From: an uncultured Bacteroidales bacterium
Lineage (GTDB): Bacteria; Bacteroidota; Bacteroidia; Bacteroidales; Bacteroidaceae
Reading direction: 5' to 3'
DNA length: 57,368 nucleotides
NCBI GenBank assembly: GCA_937995875.1
Contig: CALKIW010000064.1
Coordinates: forward strand, 1 to 57,368
Shown here: positions 44,702-53,566 of the stretch, piece by piece
Layout: every line of letters begins with the position of its first letter
How positions within the stretch are numbered: position 1 is the stretch's first letter
The notes under the pieces: generated by a model
Database searches by the model: none
The model's input: only the letters and a program-made list of their open reading frames with translations
Told to the model about the DNA's origin: nothing
Made by a program: the position numbers and the translations under genes

Positions 44702-46681
44702 ATGCTTAGTATGAAAAACGGAGGCAAAATAATACAAAAGATCTTTCGAAACAGAAAGTTTTTTCCTCTTTCTCTTTTCGCCCTTCTGCTCTTAGGCTGT
44801 GCCCGTATGGGTAATCCGGACGGAGGATGGTTTGATGAAACACCTCCAAAGGTAATAGGTGCAACCCCTGAAGACAAAGCCATCAACGTAGACAAGCGGC
44901 ACATTTATATCAATTTTGATGAGTATATCACCATAGACAACCCTACTGAGAATGTGGTGGTATCGCCTCCACAGCTGGAAGCGCCGGAGATAAAGGGACA
45001 AGGTAAGCGCATCAGCGTCAAGCTGATGGATTCTCTGAAGGTGAACACCACCTACACAATCGACTTTTCCAATGCCATCAGCGACAACAACGAGGGTAAT
45101 CCTCTCGGCAATTATACCTACAGTTTTTCTACCGGCGACCATATCGACACACTCGAAGTGTCGGGTTATGTTGTGCAGGCAGACAATTTGGAGCCGGTGA
45201 AAGGCATGCTCGTGGGGCTCTACGACAACCTTTCAGATACTGTTTTTAAGCAACAACCCATGCTTCGTGTGTCGCGCACCGATTCACGCGGTCGATTTGT
45301 CGTGAAAGGCATCGCACCCGGAAAGTATCGTGTCTACGCCCTTCAGGATGCCGATGGAGACTATATTTTCGGCCAGAAAAGCGAGATGATCGCTTTCAAT
45401 CACGACATTATAGAGCCGTCGTTCAGACCCGATATTCGTCAGGATACCACGTGGATGGACTCCCTGCGCATCGCTTCTATTGAGCGGGTTTCCTATACCC
45501 GTTTCACGCCCGACGACATCTGTCTGCGTGCATTCAATGAAATCGTGACCGACAGATACCTCATCAAGTCTGAGCGGAAAGAAGCCGACCATTTCATGTT
45601 GTATTACAGTTATGGAAACGACGAACTGCCGGAGCTTCGCGGTCTCAATTTTGACGCAGACAATGCTTTTGTCATTGAGAGTTCCGAAAAGAAAGACACC
45701 ATCACCTATTGGCTTCGTGACACCACGCTCGTCAATCAGGACACGCTCACGGTTGAACTGAAACACCATATCACCGATACCTTGGGGGTGTTGCAGTTGC
45801 AGACCGACACGATTTCCCTGCTGTCTAAACAGCCCTATGAGAAGCGCCTGAAGCAGAAGCAAAAGGAATTTGAAGCATGGCAGAAGGCTCAGGAAAAGAA
45901 GAAAAAGAAAGGAGACCCCTATGATTCCATCATGTCGCCGGAGCTATTGAAACTCCAGATAACACCGAGCGGAGAAATGGACCCCGACCAAAACATCAGC
46001 ATTGTTTCGCAGGTGCCTTTGGCTGAGGTGGATGTCTCACAGATACATTTGTATTCCAAGTCGGACACTGCCGAAGTATGGTATCGGGAGCCGTTCGAAA
46101 TGCATCGGCAGAATGTCAGGACTTATTTGATTAAGGCGGAGTGGAGACCTGAAGTGGAATACAGTCTCGAAGCCGATAGCGCAGCCTTTACAACCATCTA
46201 TGGACAGGAAGCAAAAGCCTTGAAACAAGGCTTGAAGGTGCGCTCTAACGATTCGTTCGCAACATTGCTCATCACGCTGACCGGACTGCCTGACAAACCC
46301 GTTATAGGACAGCTCATGGATGGCTCTGATAAGGTAGTGAAACAGGTCAAAGCCTTGAACAATCAGCTCGAATTCTTCTATCTGAAAGAAGGTAAATACT
46401 ATTTGCGCATCATCATAGATGAAAACAACAATAATCGCTGGGACACAGGCAATTATGATGAAGACTTGCAGCCCGAACAGGTGTATTATTATCCTGAAGA
46501 AATAGAATGTAAGGCAAAGTGGGATGTAACCAGAACATGGAATCCCACGTCTACTGTATTATACAGACAAAAGCCAAGTGCCATTACAAAGCAGAAGGAA
46601 GATAAGGAAAAGACGGTGAAGAATCGTAACTTTGAACGCGCGAAAAAACTTGGCATTGAATACATTTCCAAAGCAAAATAG
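44702..46681 (+). CDS. Lipoprotein with N-terminal Ig-like (SbsA/Big_5) domain
   Basis: A 659-residue exported lipoprotein. The lipobox LLLGC puts the lipidated cysteine at about residue 36. The following Ig-like domain (ETPPKVIGATPEDKAINVDK, then INFDEYITIDN) is SbsA_N/Big_5 type. A lysine-rich coiled segment (KQKQKEFEAWQKAQEKKKKK) sits near residue 400. Near residue 570, DENNNNRWDTG looks like a Ca-binding-type loop. Similar proteins are common in Bacteroidetes and their role is unknown. The start could also be the ATG at 44711. It is one base from the DUF3108 gene and cotranscribed with it. Confidence 0.82.
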   Translation: MLSMKNGGKIIQKIFRNRKFFPLSLFALLLLGCARMGNPDGGWFDETPPKVIGATPEDKAINVDKRHIYINFDEYITIDNPTENVVVSPPQLEAPEIKGQGKRISVKLMDSLKVNTTYTIDFSNAISDNNEGNPLGNYTYSFSTGDHIDTLEVSGYVVQADNLEPVKGMLVGLYDNLSDTVFKQQPMLRVSRTDSRGRFVVKGIAPGKYRVYALQDADGDYIFGQKSEMIAFNHDIIEPSFRPDIRQDTTWMDSLRIASIERVSYTRFTPDDICLRAFNEIVTDRYLIKSERKEADHFMLYYSYGNDELPELRGLNFDADNAFVIESSEKKDTITYWLRDTTLVNQDTLTVELKHHITDTLGVLQLQTDTISLLSKQPYEKRLKQKQKEFEAWQKAQEKKKKKGDPYDSIMSPELLKLQITPSGEMDPDQNISIVSQVPLAEVDVSQIHLYSKSDTAEVWYREPFEMHRQNVRTYLIKAEWRPEVEYSLEADSAAFTTIYGQEAKALKQGLKVRSNDSFATLLITLTGLPDKPVIGQLMDGSDKVVKQVKALNNQLEFFYLKEGKYYLRIIIDENNNNRWDTGNYDEDLQPEQVYYYPEEIECKAKWDVTRTWNPTSTVLYRQKPSAITKQKEDKEKTVKNRNFERAKKLGIEYISKAK

Positions 46682-46682
46682 A

Positions 46683-47501
46683 ATGAAGAAGAAACTAAAA
46701 ATAGCAGTCTTGTTACTGCCTCTCTTTTTAGGAAGCCTTTTTGCTTCAGCACAGTGCTCATACAAAAACACAGCATTCAAGTCGGGAGAACACCTCTGCT
46801 ACAACCTATATTTCAATTGGAAGTTTGTGTGGGCGAAAGTCGGCACGGCTTCTTTCTCAACAGTAAAGAGCGTCTACAATGGCACACCGGCCTATCGCGG
46901 CAGCCTCATAACAAGAGGAAACGGCAAGTTGGAGAAGATGTTCGTGCTTCGCGACACGCTGCTCTGCTACAACACGCTCAATCTCCAGCCTCTTTATTAT
47001 CGGAAGGGAGCGCGTGAAGGCAAGCGATATAATGTGGACGAAGTGTTCTACAGCTACCCTAACGGTAAGTGTAGCGTAAGGCAGCACCGGCAGCACTCGA
47101 ATGGTAAACATTCATGGAAAACAGCGACTTACGACGACTGTGTGTACGACATGATGAGTATTTTCATGCGTGCCCGCTCATTCAATCCAACGGGATGGAA
47201 GAAGGGGTACGACATCAATTTCCCTATTGTAGACGGTAAAAAGCGTTATCCGGCAAAGCTTCGCTATGAGGGAAAGCAGAATGTGAAGACTGACAGTGGG
47301 CATACTTACCGATGCTTGAAGTTGGCCTATATGGAAAATGACAATGGAAAGGGGTACGAGAAGGTAGTAGATTTCTTTGTGACCGACGACGAAAACCACA
47401 TCCCGGTGAGGCTTGATATGCATCTTCGATTTGGCTCAGCCAAGGCTTACTTGACAAATATGCGTGGCATTAAGCATCCTGTGACGTCAATAGTGAAATA
47501 G
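46683..47501 (+). CDS. DUF3108 periplasmic protein
   Basis: A 272-residue exported protein. Signal peptide KKKLKIAVLLLPLFLGSLFA followed by SAQC. The mature part (FKSGEHLCYNLYFNWKFVW, then KVGTASFSTV) matches DUF3108, which is like the lipid-binding beta-barrel fold around outer-membrane assembly factors. The ATG at 46683 is right after the previous stop and gives the signal peptide at once, so a start further up at 46632 is rejected. A strong hairpin follows. Confidence 0.85.
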   Translation: MKKKLKIAVLLLPLFLGSLFASAQCSYKNTAFKSGEHLCYNLYFNWKFVWAKVGTASFSTVKSVYNGTPAYRGSLITRGNGKLEKMFVLRDTLLCYNTLNLQPLYYRKGAREGKRYNVDEVFYSYPNGKCSVRQHRQHSNGKHSWKTATYDDCVYDMMSIFMRARSFNPTGWKKGYDINFPIVDGKKRYPAKLRYEGKQNVKTDSGHTYRCLKLAYMENDNGKGYEKVVDFFVTDDENHIPVRLDMHLRFGSAKAYLTNMRGIKHPVTSIVK

Positions 47502-47549
47502 AAAATCATCATGATGACGATTTAATTGCTACGCCCAAACCCTATTATA

Positions 47550-47590
47550 CAGGCGCCCCATCATTTGGAAGATGATGGGGCGTCTGCGTT
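47550..47590 (+). terminator. Terminator after the DUF3108 gene
   Basis: caggcgccccatcat (47550-47564) pairs with atgatggggcgtctg (47572-47586), 15 pairs with one G-U, 7-nt loop, then cgtttct. Confidence 0.85.
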
Positions 47591-47660
47591 TCTATGGTCA
47601 TGTTGCGCGCAATACACCTCTCCGCTATGCATCAATCATCCTGCAAAAACAGTGTTTCTT

Positions 47661-47790
47661 GCCAGCAATCTGTGCAATCAGGCTAAGCCGTTGTTTTTCT
47701 TTCAGACCGGCAGGACTGGTCAGACAACTCCGATCGGTCCAACCACTCCGCTCAATCAGTTGCTCCCTTCCCCTCTGTAATTTGTGCCAT
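47661..47790 (-). repeat. Second shared module next to copy F
   Basis: Inverted copy of the module at 26758-26876 (minus-strand gaccagtcctgccggtctga and agaggggaagggagcaa). It begins about 70 bp past the terminator of the upstream operon and leads into copy F. Confidence 0.88.
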
Positions 47791-47814
47791 TCGTGTCATT
47801 CGCAGTTTTAAACA

Positions 47815-48225
47815 AATCCTGCTTTTTTCTTTACAAACACCCCTGTATATTTCGCTTATTTCAAAACAACTTTACTTTCGTCCTGAAATTCGTGAAATTA
47901 GCGAAATTCGTAGTCTGTTGATTATCAATGCTTTCTGTAAAAACGCCTTTTCGTCTATCATTTTGTTGTCTGCGGTTAGCTATCTAATGGCAGTGCGAAA
48001 GAGCCTTAAACGCAGTGCCGTTTGGGCGTAGTCGCAGTGTGGTTGGGGCTTAGTCGCACCGCGATTAAGGCTCCGTCATGATATGGCGGAGTACAGAGCC
48101 TGATAAACGGCCTGTTTTTTCATTCTGCGAAAAAGGAAAGAGGGGCAAAACATAGCCCTTTTTGTGCTGGTTGCTTCAAAAATAATTGCAGAAAAATGGT
48201 TATTTATTTTTACATAGCAACAGGT
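47815..48225 (-). repeat. Interspersed ~400-bp intergenic element, copy F
   Basis: Full-length copy in reverse orientation; it matches copies C and D over both flanks (aatttcgctaatttcacga and aaaagggctatgttt on the minus strand). The core words at 47995, 48017, 48039 and 48061 are 22 bp apart, with one 23-bp step before. It lies between the convergent DUF3108 and mutS genes. Confidence 0.92.
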
Positions 48226-48241
48226 TTTCCGGTCATGCTCA

Positions 48242-50908
48242 TCAGCTCTTGCCCGTTACAATTTTCTTGATTTCGTTGAGTTTGTTCAGTGCCTCTACGG
48301 GTGTGAGGTTGTTGATGTCGAGCCCCAATATCTCGTCTCTGACTTGAGAGAGAACAGGGTCGTCGAGTTGGAAGATGCTGAGCTGCATGCCGTCTCGGCT
48401 ATCGGCGAGCCTCCCTACTGAGGGTTTCCCCACGCTTCCCACTTCGGCGTTGTCGGCCTCCAGTTGTTTCAAGATGACGTTGGCCCGCTTGACAATGGAA
48501 CGCGGCATACCCGCAATTTCGGCCACATGAATACCAAACGAGTGCTCTGATCCACCGGGAGTGAGTTTGCGCAGAAAGATAACCTTGCCGTCTACCTCCT
48601 TCACCGACACATTGAAATTCTTGATTCGTGCGAAATGTTTCTCCATTTCGTTCAGCTCGTGGTAGTGGGTGGCAAAGAGTGTGCGTGCGCATGACCGGGG
48701 TTGTTCGTGCAGATATTCCACGATGGCCCATGCTATGGAGATGCCGTCGTAGGTGGATGTGCCGCGCCCCAACTCGTCGAAAAGCACCAGTGAGTGCGAG
48801 GTGACGTTGTTCAGAATGTTGGAGGCCTCTGTCATCTCGACCATGAATGTTGATTCTCCTTGCGAAAGGTTGTCGCTGGCACCCACGCGGGTGAATATCT
48901 TATCGACCAAACCTATTTTCGCGCTCTCTGCCGGCACAAAGCATCCCATCTGGGCGAGCAGTACGATGAGGGCCGTTTGTCGCAGCAGGGCAGACTTACC
49001 GGCCATATTCGGACCCGTGATTACTATAATCTGCTGTTTCTCGGTATCGAGATATACATCGTTGGGCACATAGCGTTCGCCCAGCGGCATCTGGGTCTCG
49101 ATGACGGGATGACGGCCCTGATGAATGTCGAGCACATCGCTGTCGTCTACCGTCGGACGCACATACAGATTGGTTTCCGACACCTTGGCAAACGAGAGCA
49201 GACAGTCTATTTGGGCAATGATGTTGGCGTTGATCTGGATTTGCGGGATGTAATCCTGCATGGCGAGGATGAGCTCGTTGAACAGCTGCGTTTCCAACTC
49301 GATGATTTTTTCGTCGGCACCGAGTATTTTTTCTTCGTATTCTTTCAGTTCGGGCGTGATGTATCGCTCGGCCTGCGCCAGTGTCTGCTTGCGAATCCAT
49401 GTTTCCGGAACATGGTCCTTGAACGTGTTGCGCACCTCAAGGTAGTAGCCAAACACATTGTTGAAACCTACTTTGAGCGACGATATGCCGGTCTCCTCGC
49501 TTTCGCGCTGTTGTATTTCGAGCAGGAAGTTTTTCCCGTTTCGCGATATATTGCGCAGCTGGTCGAGTTCTTCGCTGTAGCCATCGGCAATGACGTTGCC
49601 CTTGTTTACCAATAGAGGTGGGTCGGGTTTTATTTCGCGGGCGATGCGGTCGCGCAGACTCTCGCAGAGATTCATCTGCTCGCCGAGGCTTTTCAGACGC
49701 TCGTTGTTGGCATAGAGACAGGCCGACTTGATGGGTTGTGTGGCCATCAGCGCGTTCTTGAGCTGCACCACCTCGCGTGGCGACACCCTTCCTACGGCTA
49801 CTTTCGAGATGATGCGCTCCAAGTCGCCGATGCGATGCAACTGCTCGTCGATGACTTGGCGGAAGTCGGGCTGCTTGAAAAAGTATTCCACAATGTCCTG
49901 ACGGTCCCTGATGCGCGCCACATCCCTCAGCGGGAATACCGTCCATCGCCGCAACATTCGGCCACCCATAGGGGTCACCGTGCTGTCGAGGACGTTGAGG
50001 AGCGAGCGTCCGTCTTCCTGCATGGGTTGCGTAAGTTCCAGCGACCGTATGGTGAAATTGTCCATGCGCACATACTTGTCTTCCTCGATGCGTTGCAGGG
50101 AGGTGATGTGGTTGATGCTCGTGTGCTGTGTGACTTCAAGGTATTGCATGATGGCTCCGGCCGCGATGATGCCCTCGTGCAGATGTTCCACGCCAAATCC
50201 CTTGAGCGATCTGGTGCCGAAATGCTTCAGCAGTTTCTGGCGGGCCGACTGCTCGGTAAACACCCAGTCGTCCATCTCGAAGACGCAGTGCCGCGTACCG
50301 AAGTAGCGTTCGAACTCTTTTTTACGGTCGCGGTTGTAGAGCACCTCCTTCGGCGAGAAGCTGCCGAGCAGTTTTTCCACGTAGTCGTAGCTGCCCTGTC
50401 CGGTGAGAAATTCTCCGGTCGAAATATCGAGGAAGCTCACGCCACAGGCTGTTTTTCCGAACTGAATGGCAGAGAGGAAGTTGTTTTCCTTATAGTTGAG
50501 CACGTTGTCGCTCATGGCCACGCCCGGTGTCACGAGTTCGGTGATGCCTCGCTTCACCATCTTGTCCATCTCCGTGAGCCCCTTTTTGCCTTTGAGAGAG
50601 GCCCGTTTCTTTTTCGGATCTTCCAGTTGGTCGCATATCGCTACGCGTCTTCCTGCCCGGATTAGTTTGGGCAGATAGGTATCGAGTGCATGGTGTGGGA
50701 AGCCCGCCATGGCCGTTTCGCCGGAGTTTCCGCCGTTGTTGCGTTTGGTGAGCGTGATGCCAAGGATGCCCGAAGCAGTGACGGCATCGTCGCCGTAAGT
50801 CTCGTAGAAGTCGCCGCACCGAAACAGCAGCACCGCGTCAGGATGTTTTGCCTTCATCGAGAAAAACTGTCTCATCATCGGGGTCATTCCTTTATCTTTC
50901 TTTGCCAT
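48242..50908 (-). CDS. mutS: DNA mismatch repair protein MutS
   Basis: The mismatch-recognition ATPase of methyl-independent and -directed repair. The mismatch-probing Phe-X-Glu is in GDFYETYG at residues 32-39. The ATPase has Walker A GPNMAGKSALLRQ near residue 630 and Walker B LFDELGRGTSTYDG. The 888-residue length is normal for MutS1. The reading frame is open another 26 codons upstream but the ATG at 50908 gives the standard MAKKDKGMTPMMRQFF start. It is the gene downstream of a VapE-like ATPase (77 bp apart, same strand). Confidence 0.96.
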   Translation of the reverse strand: MAKKDKGMTPMMRQFFSMKAKHPDAVLLFRCGDFYETYGDDAVTASGILGITLTKRNNGGNSGETAMAGFPHHALDTYLPKLIRAGRRVAICDQLEDPKKKRASLKGKKGLTEMDKMVKRGITELVTPGVAMSDNVLNYKENNFLSAIQFGKTACGVSFLDISTGEFLTGQGSYDYVEKLLGSFSPKEVLYNRDRKKEFERYFGTRHCVFEMDDWVFTEQSARQKLLKHFGTRSLKGFGVEHLHEGIIAAGAIMQYLEVTQHTSINHITSLQRIEEDKYVRMDNFTIRSLELTQPMQEDGRSLLNVLDSTVTPMGGRMLRRWTVFPLRDVARIRDRQDIVEYFFKQPDFRQVIDEQLHRIGDLERIISKVAVGRVSPREVVQLKNALMATQPIKSACLYANNERLKSLGEQMNLCESLRDRIAREIKPDPPLLVNKGNVIADGYSEELDQLRNISRNGKNFLLEIQQRESEETGISSLKVGFNNVFGYYLEVRNTFKDHVPETWIRKQTLAQAERYITPELKEYEEKILGADEKIIELETQLFNELILAMQDYIPQIQINANIIAQIDCLLSFAKVSETNLYVRPTVDDSDVLDIHQGRHPVIETQMPLGERYVPNDVYLDTEKQQIIVITGPNMAGKSALLRQTALIVLLAQMGCFVPAESAKIGLVDKIFTRVGASDNLSQGESTFMVEMTEASNILNNVTSHSLVLFDELGRGTSTYDGISIAWAIVEYLHEQPRSCARTLFATHYHELNEMEKHFARIKNFNVSVKEVDGKVIFLRKLTPGGSEHSFGIHVAEIAGMPRSIVKRANVILKQLEADNAEVGSVGKPSVGRLADSRDGMQLSIFQLDDPVLSQVRDEILGLDINNLTPVEALNKLNEIKKIVTGKS

Positions 50909-50985
50909 ATTGTTTTGTCTGTTTTGAGAGAGGGGTATAAAGTTGTTTGTCGCCATCATCCGGCGATAGGTATGAGGACAATGCA

Positions 50986-52215
50986 TTATTTCTTAACGAG
51001 ATTGCCCAGTCCGGTGAGCAGGGCGCGTGCCAGCGGATTGTTGTCGAGCGACTCCTCTTCGGGTGTCTGTGGCTCGTCGATGAAGTCGTATTTGCGTGGG
51101 TCTTTCTCCACCACCTTGTAGCAGGAACGGCCGTGAATGCGGCTGCGCGTAAAACCGGCCTCCTGCATGGCGAAGCCAACGTCCTGATTAACATTGTCGC
51201 CGGGTGTCCAGTATGGATATTCTTTCATGAGGCGGTCTACAATGGTGTCGATGTCTTTGGCCTTCACCCGCTTGCCTTTGGGGGGTGACGCATAGAGCAT
51301 GGAAACCATTTTCACAAGGTTGTCGGCCTCTTGAAAGGGTGAGTTCTGCACCGCCATCGCTTCCCGTTCCTCGTCGGTGAGGCCATAGTCGGCTCCGTTT
51401 TCTATCTCGGCCAGCAGTTGGGCGTAGAGCTGTTCGTAGGGAACAGGTGTCTTGACATCTATGCGATGCCCGATCTCTACACACACCAAATGAGCCGCAC
51501 CGGCCGCATCGGACATGGGGTGAAGGTTGCCGGTGTTGGCGATGAAGGCCGAATAGTTGTTGCGTTTCTCGCTGGTGGTGCCGTAGGGGAGCCTGAAAAC
51601 GGGTGTGCTTCGGGAGAAAAGATAGCGCATAAGCACTTCTTGGTCGGTGTTCTCTTGATAGAACTCGTCGATGCAAGTCAGCAAGTTGGTGGTAACAAGT
51701 TCGTGTACTTCGGCTGTGGAACGGAGTTTCACCTGATCGGTATAGTAAGGGCGCAGTTCGGGTGGAAGTATGATATTGCAGAAGGATGTTTTGCCAAAGC
51801 CCCATTGTCCCACAATGACGGGCACAATGATGTCGTGTTGCGCCACTTCGTACCCCATCCAACGGGCGACCATCTGAAGCATCCACTTGTGAAAACGGCT
51901 GTTCCAATCGGGGTTGGTCGTAACGATACGGTCAGCAAAAGTCGATACATAGTCGGTGCCGTCCCACTCCTCCAGTGCGTTGAGCCATGCTTCGGCCGGG
52001 TTCCAAGGTGTGATGAGGGTGGACTCGGTATAACGTTGGAGCAACGTCTCGGTGAGCCCCACCCCATCGCGTCCGGCCTCTAAGATAATGGTATTGATGG
52101 CCTCTTTGGACAGCGGCTGGTAATTTTCCGAGCCGGGAACGGCATATTGGGTCTCGCCGGTGAGCACGTTACGTCGCAGCTGACAGCGCGATTCAAGATA
52201 GGTCAAAGCATCCAT
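50986..52215 (-). CDS. VapE/DUF3874-like P-loop ATPase
   Basis: A 409-residue protein with a virulence-associated-E-type ATPase core. Walker A is GQWGFGKTS at residues 136-144 and a Walker B-like LLTCIDEFYQ near residue 182; the arginine-rich FSRSTPVFRLPYG and ANTGNLHPM segments follow as in VapE helicases. The C-terminal ~100 residues (YWTPGDNVNQDVGFAMQEAGF) resemble DUF3874. VapE proteins are usually primase-helicases of phages and islands, with an N-terminal primase. Here only the helicase part is present and no phage or integrase gene is near, so it may be a domesticated or residual gene. It has its own promoter. Confidence 0.8.
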   Translation of the reverse strand: MDALTYLESRCQLRRNVLTGETQYAVPGSENYQPLSKEAINTIILEAGRDGVGLTETLLQRYTESTLITPWNPAEAWLNALEEWDGTDYVSTFADRIVTTNPDWNSRFHKWMLQMVARWMGYEVAQHDIIVPVIVGQWGFGKTSFCNIILPPELRPYYTDQVKLRSTAEVHELVTTNLLTCIDEFYQENTDQEVLMRYLFSRSTPVFRLPYGTTSEKRNNYSAFIANTGNLHPMSDAAGAAHLVCVEIGHRIDVKTPVPYEQLYAQLLAEIENGADYGLTDEEREAMAVQNSPFQEADNLVKMVSMLYASPPKGKRVKAKDIDTIVDRLMKEYPYWTPGDNVNQDVGFAMQEAGFTRSRIHGRSCYKVVEKDPRKYDFIDEPQTPEEESLDNNPLARALLTGLGNLVKK

Positions 52216-52237
52216 AAACTCTTTCTTTTAATGTTCA

Positions 52238-52245
52238 CAAAGATA
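52238..52245 (-). promoter_or_regulatory. Promoter -7 element of the VapE-like gene
   Basis: On the minus strand TATCTTTG, 22 bp before the ATG at 52215. The run of pyrimidines upstream lacks a TTTG at the right distance. Confidence 0.6.
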
Positions 52246-52289
52246 GGAAAAAGTAAAAAGGAAAAGAAAGAAGTATTGAAAAATAATGT

Positions 52290-52323
52290 GAAAAAGGGTG
52301 CAATTTTTAATATATTGCACCCT
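52290..52323 (-). terminator. Terminator of the M28 peptidase gene
   Basis: agggtgcaat (52295-52304) pairs perfectly with attgcaccct (52314-52323), 9-nt loop; on the minus strand the stem is followed by five T. It is 95 bp past the M28 stop. Confidence 0.82.
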
Positions 52324-52418
52324 AACGGTCTTCTTGCTGTGTTTATGGAGTTACGCGATGTATTGACTTGATGGTGACAATACAGGCGAACGCCCCTGAG
52401 ATGATGCTGCGAAACAGT

Positions 52419-53555
52419 CTATTTTTCGGTGTAAATCACCTGTATCATGGTTTGTCCCACAGCTTTGAGCGTGTTTTTATCGATGTGGTCCATGTTGTCG
52501 TCAAGTGTGTGCCAGGTAGGTCCGAAAGAGCTTTGGATGCAGTCCGGATAGTAAGGAATAACGTCAATGCACGGTATTTTGGCAATCTGATTCAAGGGGA
52601 CGTGGTCGTCGGTAACCATTCCTCCTTCTGCTTTTGGGAAGTAGGAGCCGTAACCGGCCTGACGGGCAGCGCGCCACACCTTTTTCACAATGTCAGGAGC
52701 ATACTGCTTTGACAATCCTTCCTGATGGAATCGAGCACCTTGTCCTCCCACCATATCGAGCAAGATGCCATATCGGGGAGCATAACCTTGCGGCAGGTTG
52801 GAGGCGAAATAGTTGGACCCCAAAGCCCAGGAATTACCGTCATCCTGCACATCGGCCCACTGTGGAACACCCCAATCTTCAGCATCGAAGCACACAAAGT
52901 CTATCCCAAGATCGGGCGACAGCTGTTGGTTATCGGTGATTGATTGTTGCTTATAGGTTGTTCTTTGTTGCCTGTTGCCTGTTGCTTGTTGCTTGTCAGT
53001 TGCCGATTGTCTGTTGTTGCCGGTTGTCTGTTGTTGCGAAAGCAGTCTTGCCAATTCGAGCATCACGGCTACTCCACTCGCCGCATCGTTGGCAGCGAGG
53101 ATGGGTTTACGCCAGTTGGCGGTGTCGGGATCGTTGTCTGCCCATGGCCTTGAATCCCAATGGGCACAGAACATGATGCGTGTGGTGGCGTCGGGATTAT
53201 AACTTGCTATGATGTTGGTGGCTTTCAGAATGGTGCCGTCGTAGCCTTTCAGGTCGGCCTTTTGAAGTTCAACCTTGCATCCGTATTGCTTAAACTTGGC
53301 CACAATCCAGTCCAAACATTTCTCATGCCCGTCGGTATTCATGGCTCGCGGACCAAAATCGCACTGGGCTTGAGTGAACGCAAAGGCAGAGTCGGCATTG
53401 AAATCAGGACCAACGGGAGCCATTTTTTCCAGTTCATCGATATCCTCAATTTCGTCCGTAGAGGCCATGTGACCGGGCCAGAAGGCAAAGCCGAGAGCCG
53501 CTGCCGCACATATAATTCCAATCACGATGATGTATTTTTTCTTTGATGTTTTCAT
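52419..53555 (-). CDS. M28-family peptidase/glutaminyl-cyclase-like zinc hydrolase with a repeat insertion
   Basis: A 378-residue exported zinc hydrolase. A hydrophobic signal or anchor (YIIVIGIICAAAALGFAFW) is followed by the catalytic domain: AHWDSRPWAD gives zinc ligand His132, NDAASG gives Asp157, and DAEDWG near 225 the Glu-Asp pair. This arrangement is that of bacterial glutaminyl cyclases, which turn N-terminal Gln into pyroglutamate, as well as M28 aminopeptidases. Between residues 174 and 211 a Q/T/N-rich stretch of five heptads interrupts the fold and comes from a 21-bp DNA repeat. The open frame continues upstream into a 22-bp repeat array, so the ATG at 53555 is preferred to 53594. 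Confidence 0.85.
   Translation of the reverse strand: MKTSKKKYIIVIGIICAAAALGFAFWPGHMASTDEIEDIDELEKMAPVGPDFNADSAFAFTQAQCDFGPRAMNTDGHEKCLDWIVAKFKQYGCKVELQKADLKGYDGTILKATNIIASYNPDATTRIMFCAHWDSRPWADNDPDTANWRKPILAANDAASGVAVMLELARLLSQQQTTGNNRQSATDKQQATGNRQQRTTYKQQSITDNQQLSPDLGIDFVCFDAEDWGVPQWADVQDDGNSWALGSNYFASNLPQGYAPRYGILLDMVGGQGARFHQEGLSKQYAPDIVKKVWRAARQAGYGSYFPKAEGGMVTDDHVPLNQIAKIPCIDVIPYYPDCIQSSFGPTWHTLDDNMDHIDKNTLKAVGQTMIQVIYTEK
52925..53045. repeat. 21-bp tandem repeat inside the M28 gene (5 copies)
   Basis: gttg-led units start at 52925, 52946, 52967, 52988, 53009 and 53030, each exactly 21 bp apart. They encode a heptad of the type QxxTxxQ in the minus-strand gene. The period keeps the reading frame. 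Confidence 0.95.
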
Positions 53556-53566
53556 TTTGATGAGAT

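Noticed and set aside
50986..52215. Prophage or genomic island around the VapE-like gene
   Set aside because: Neighbours are housekeeping genes; no integrase, capsid, relaxase or att-like repeats were seen.
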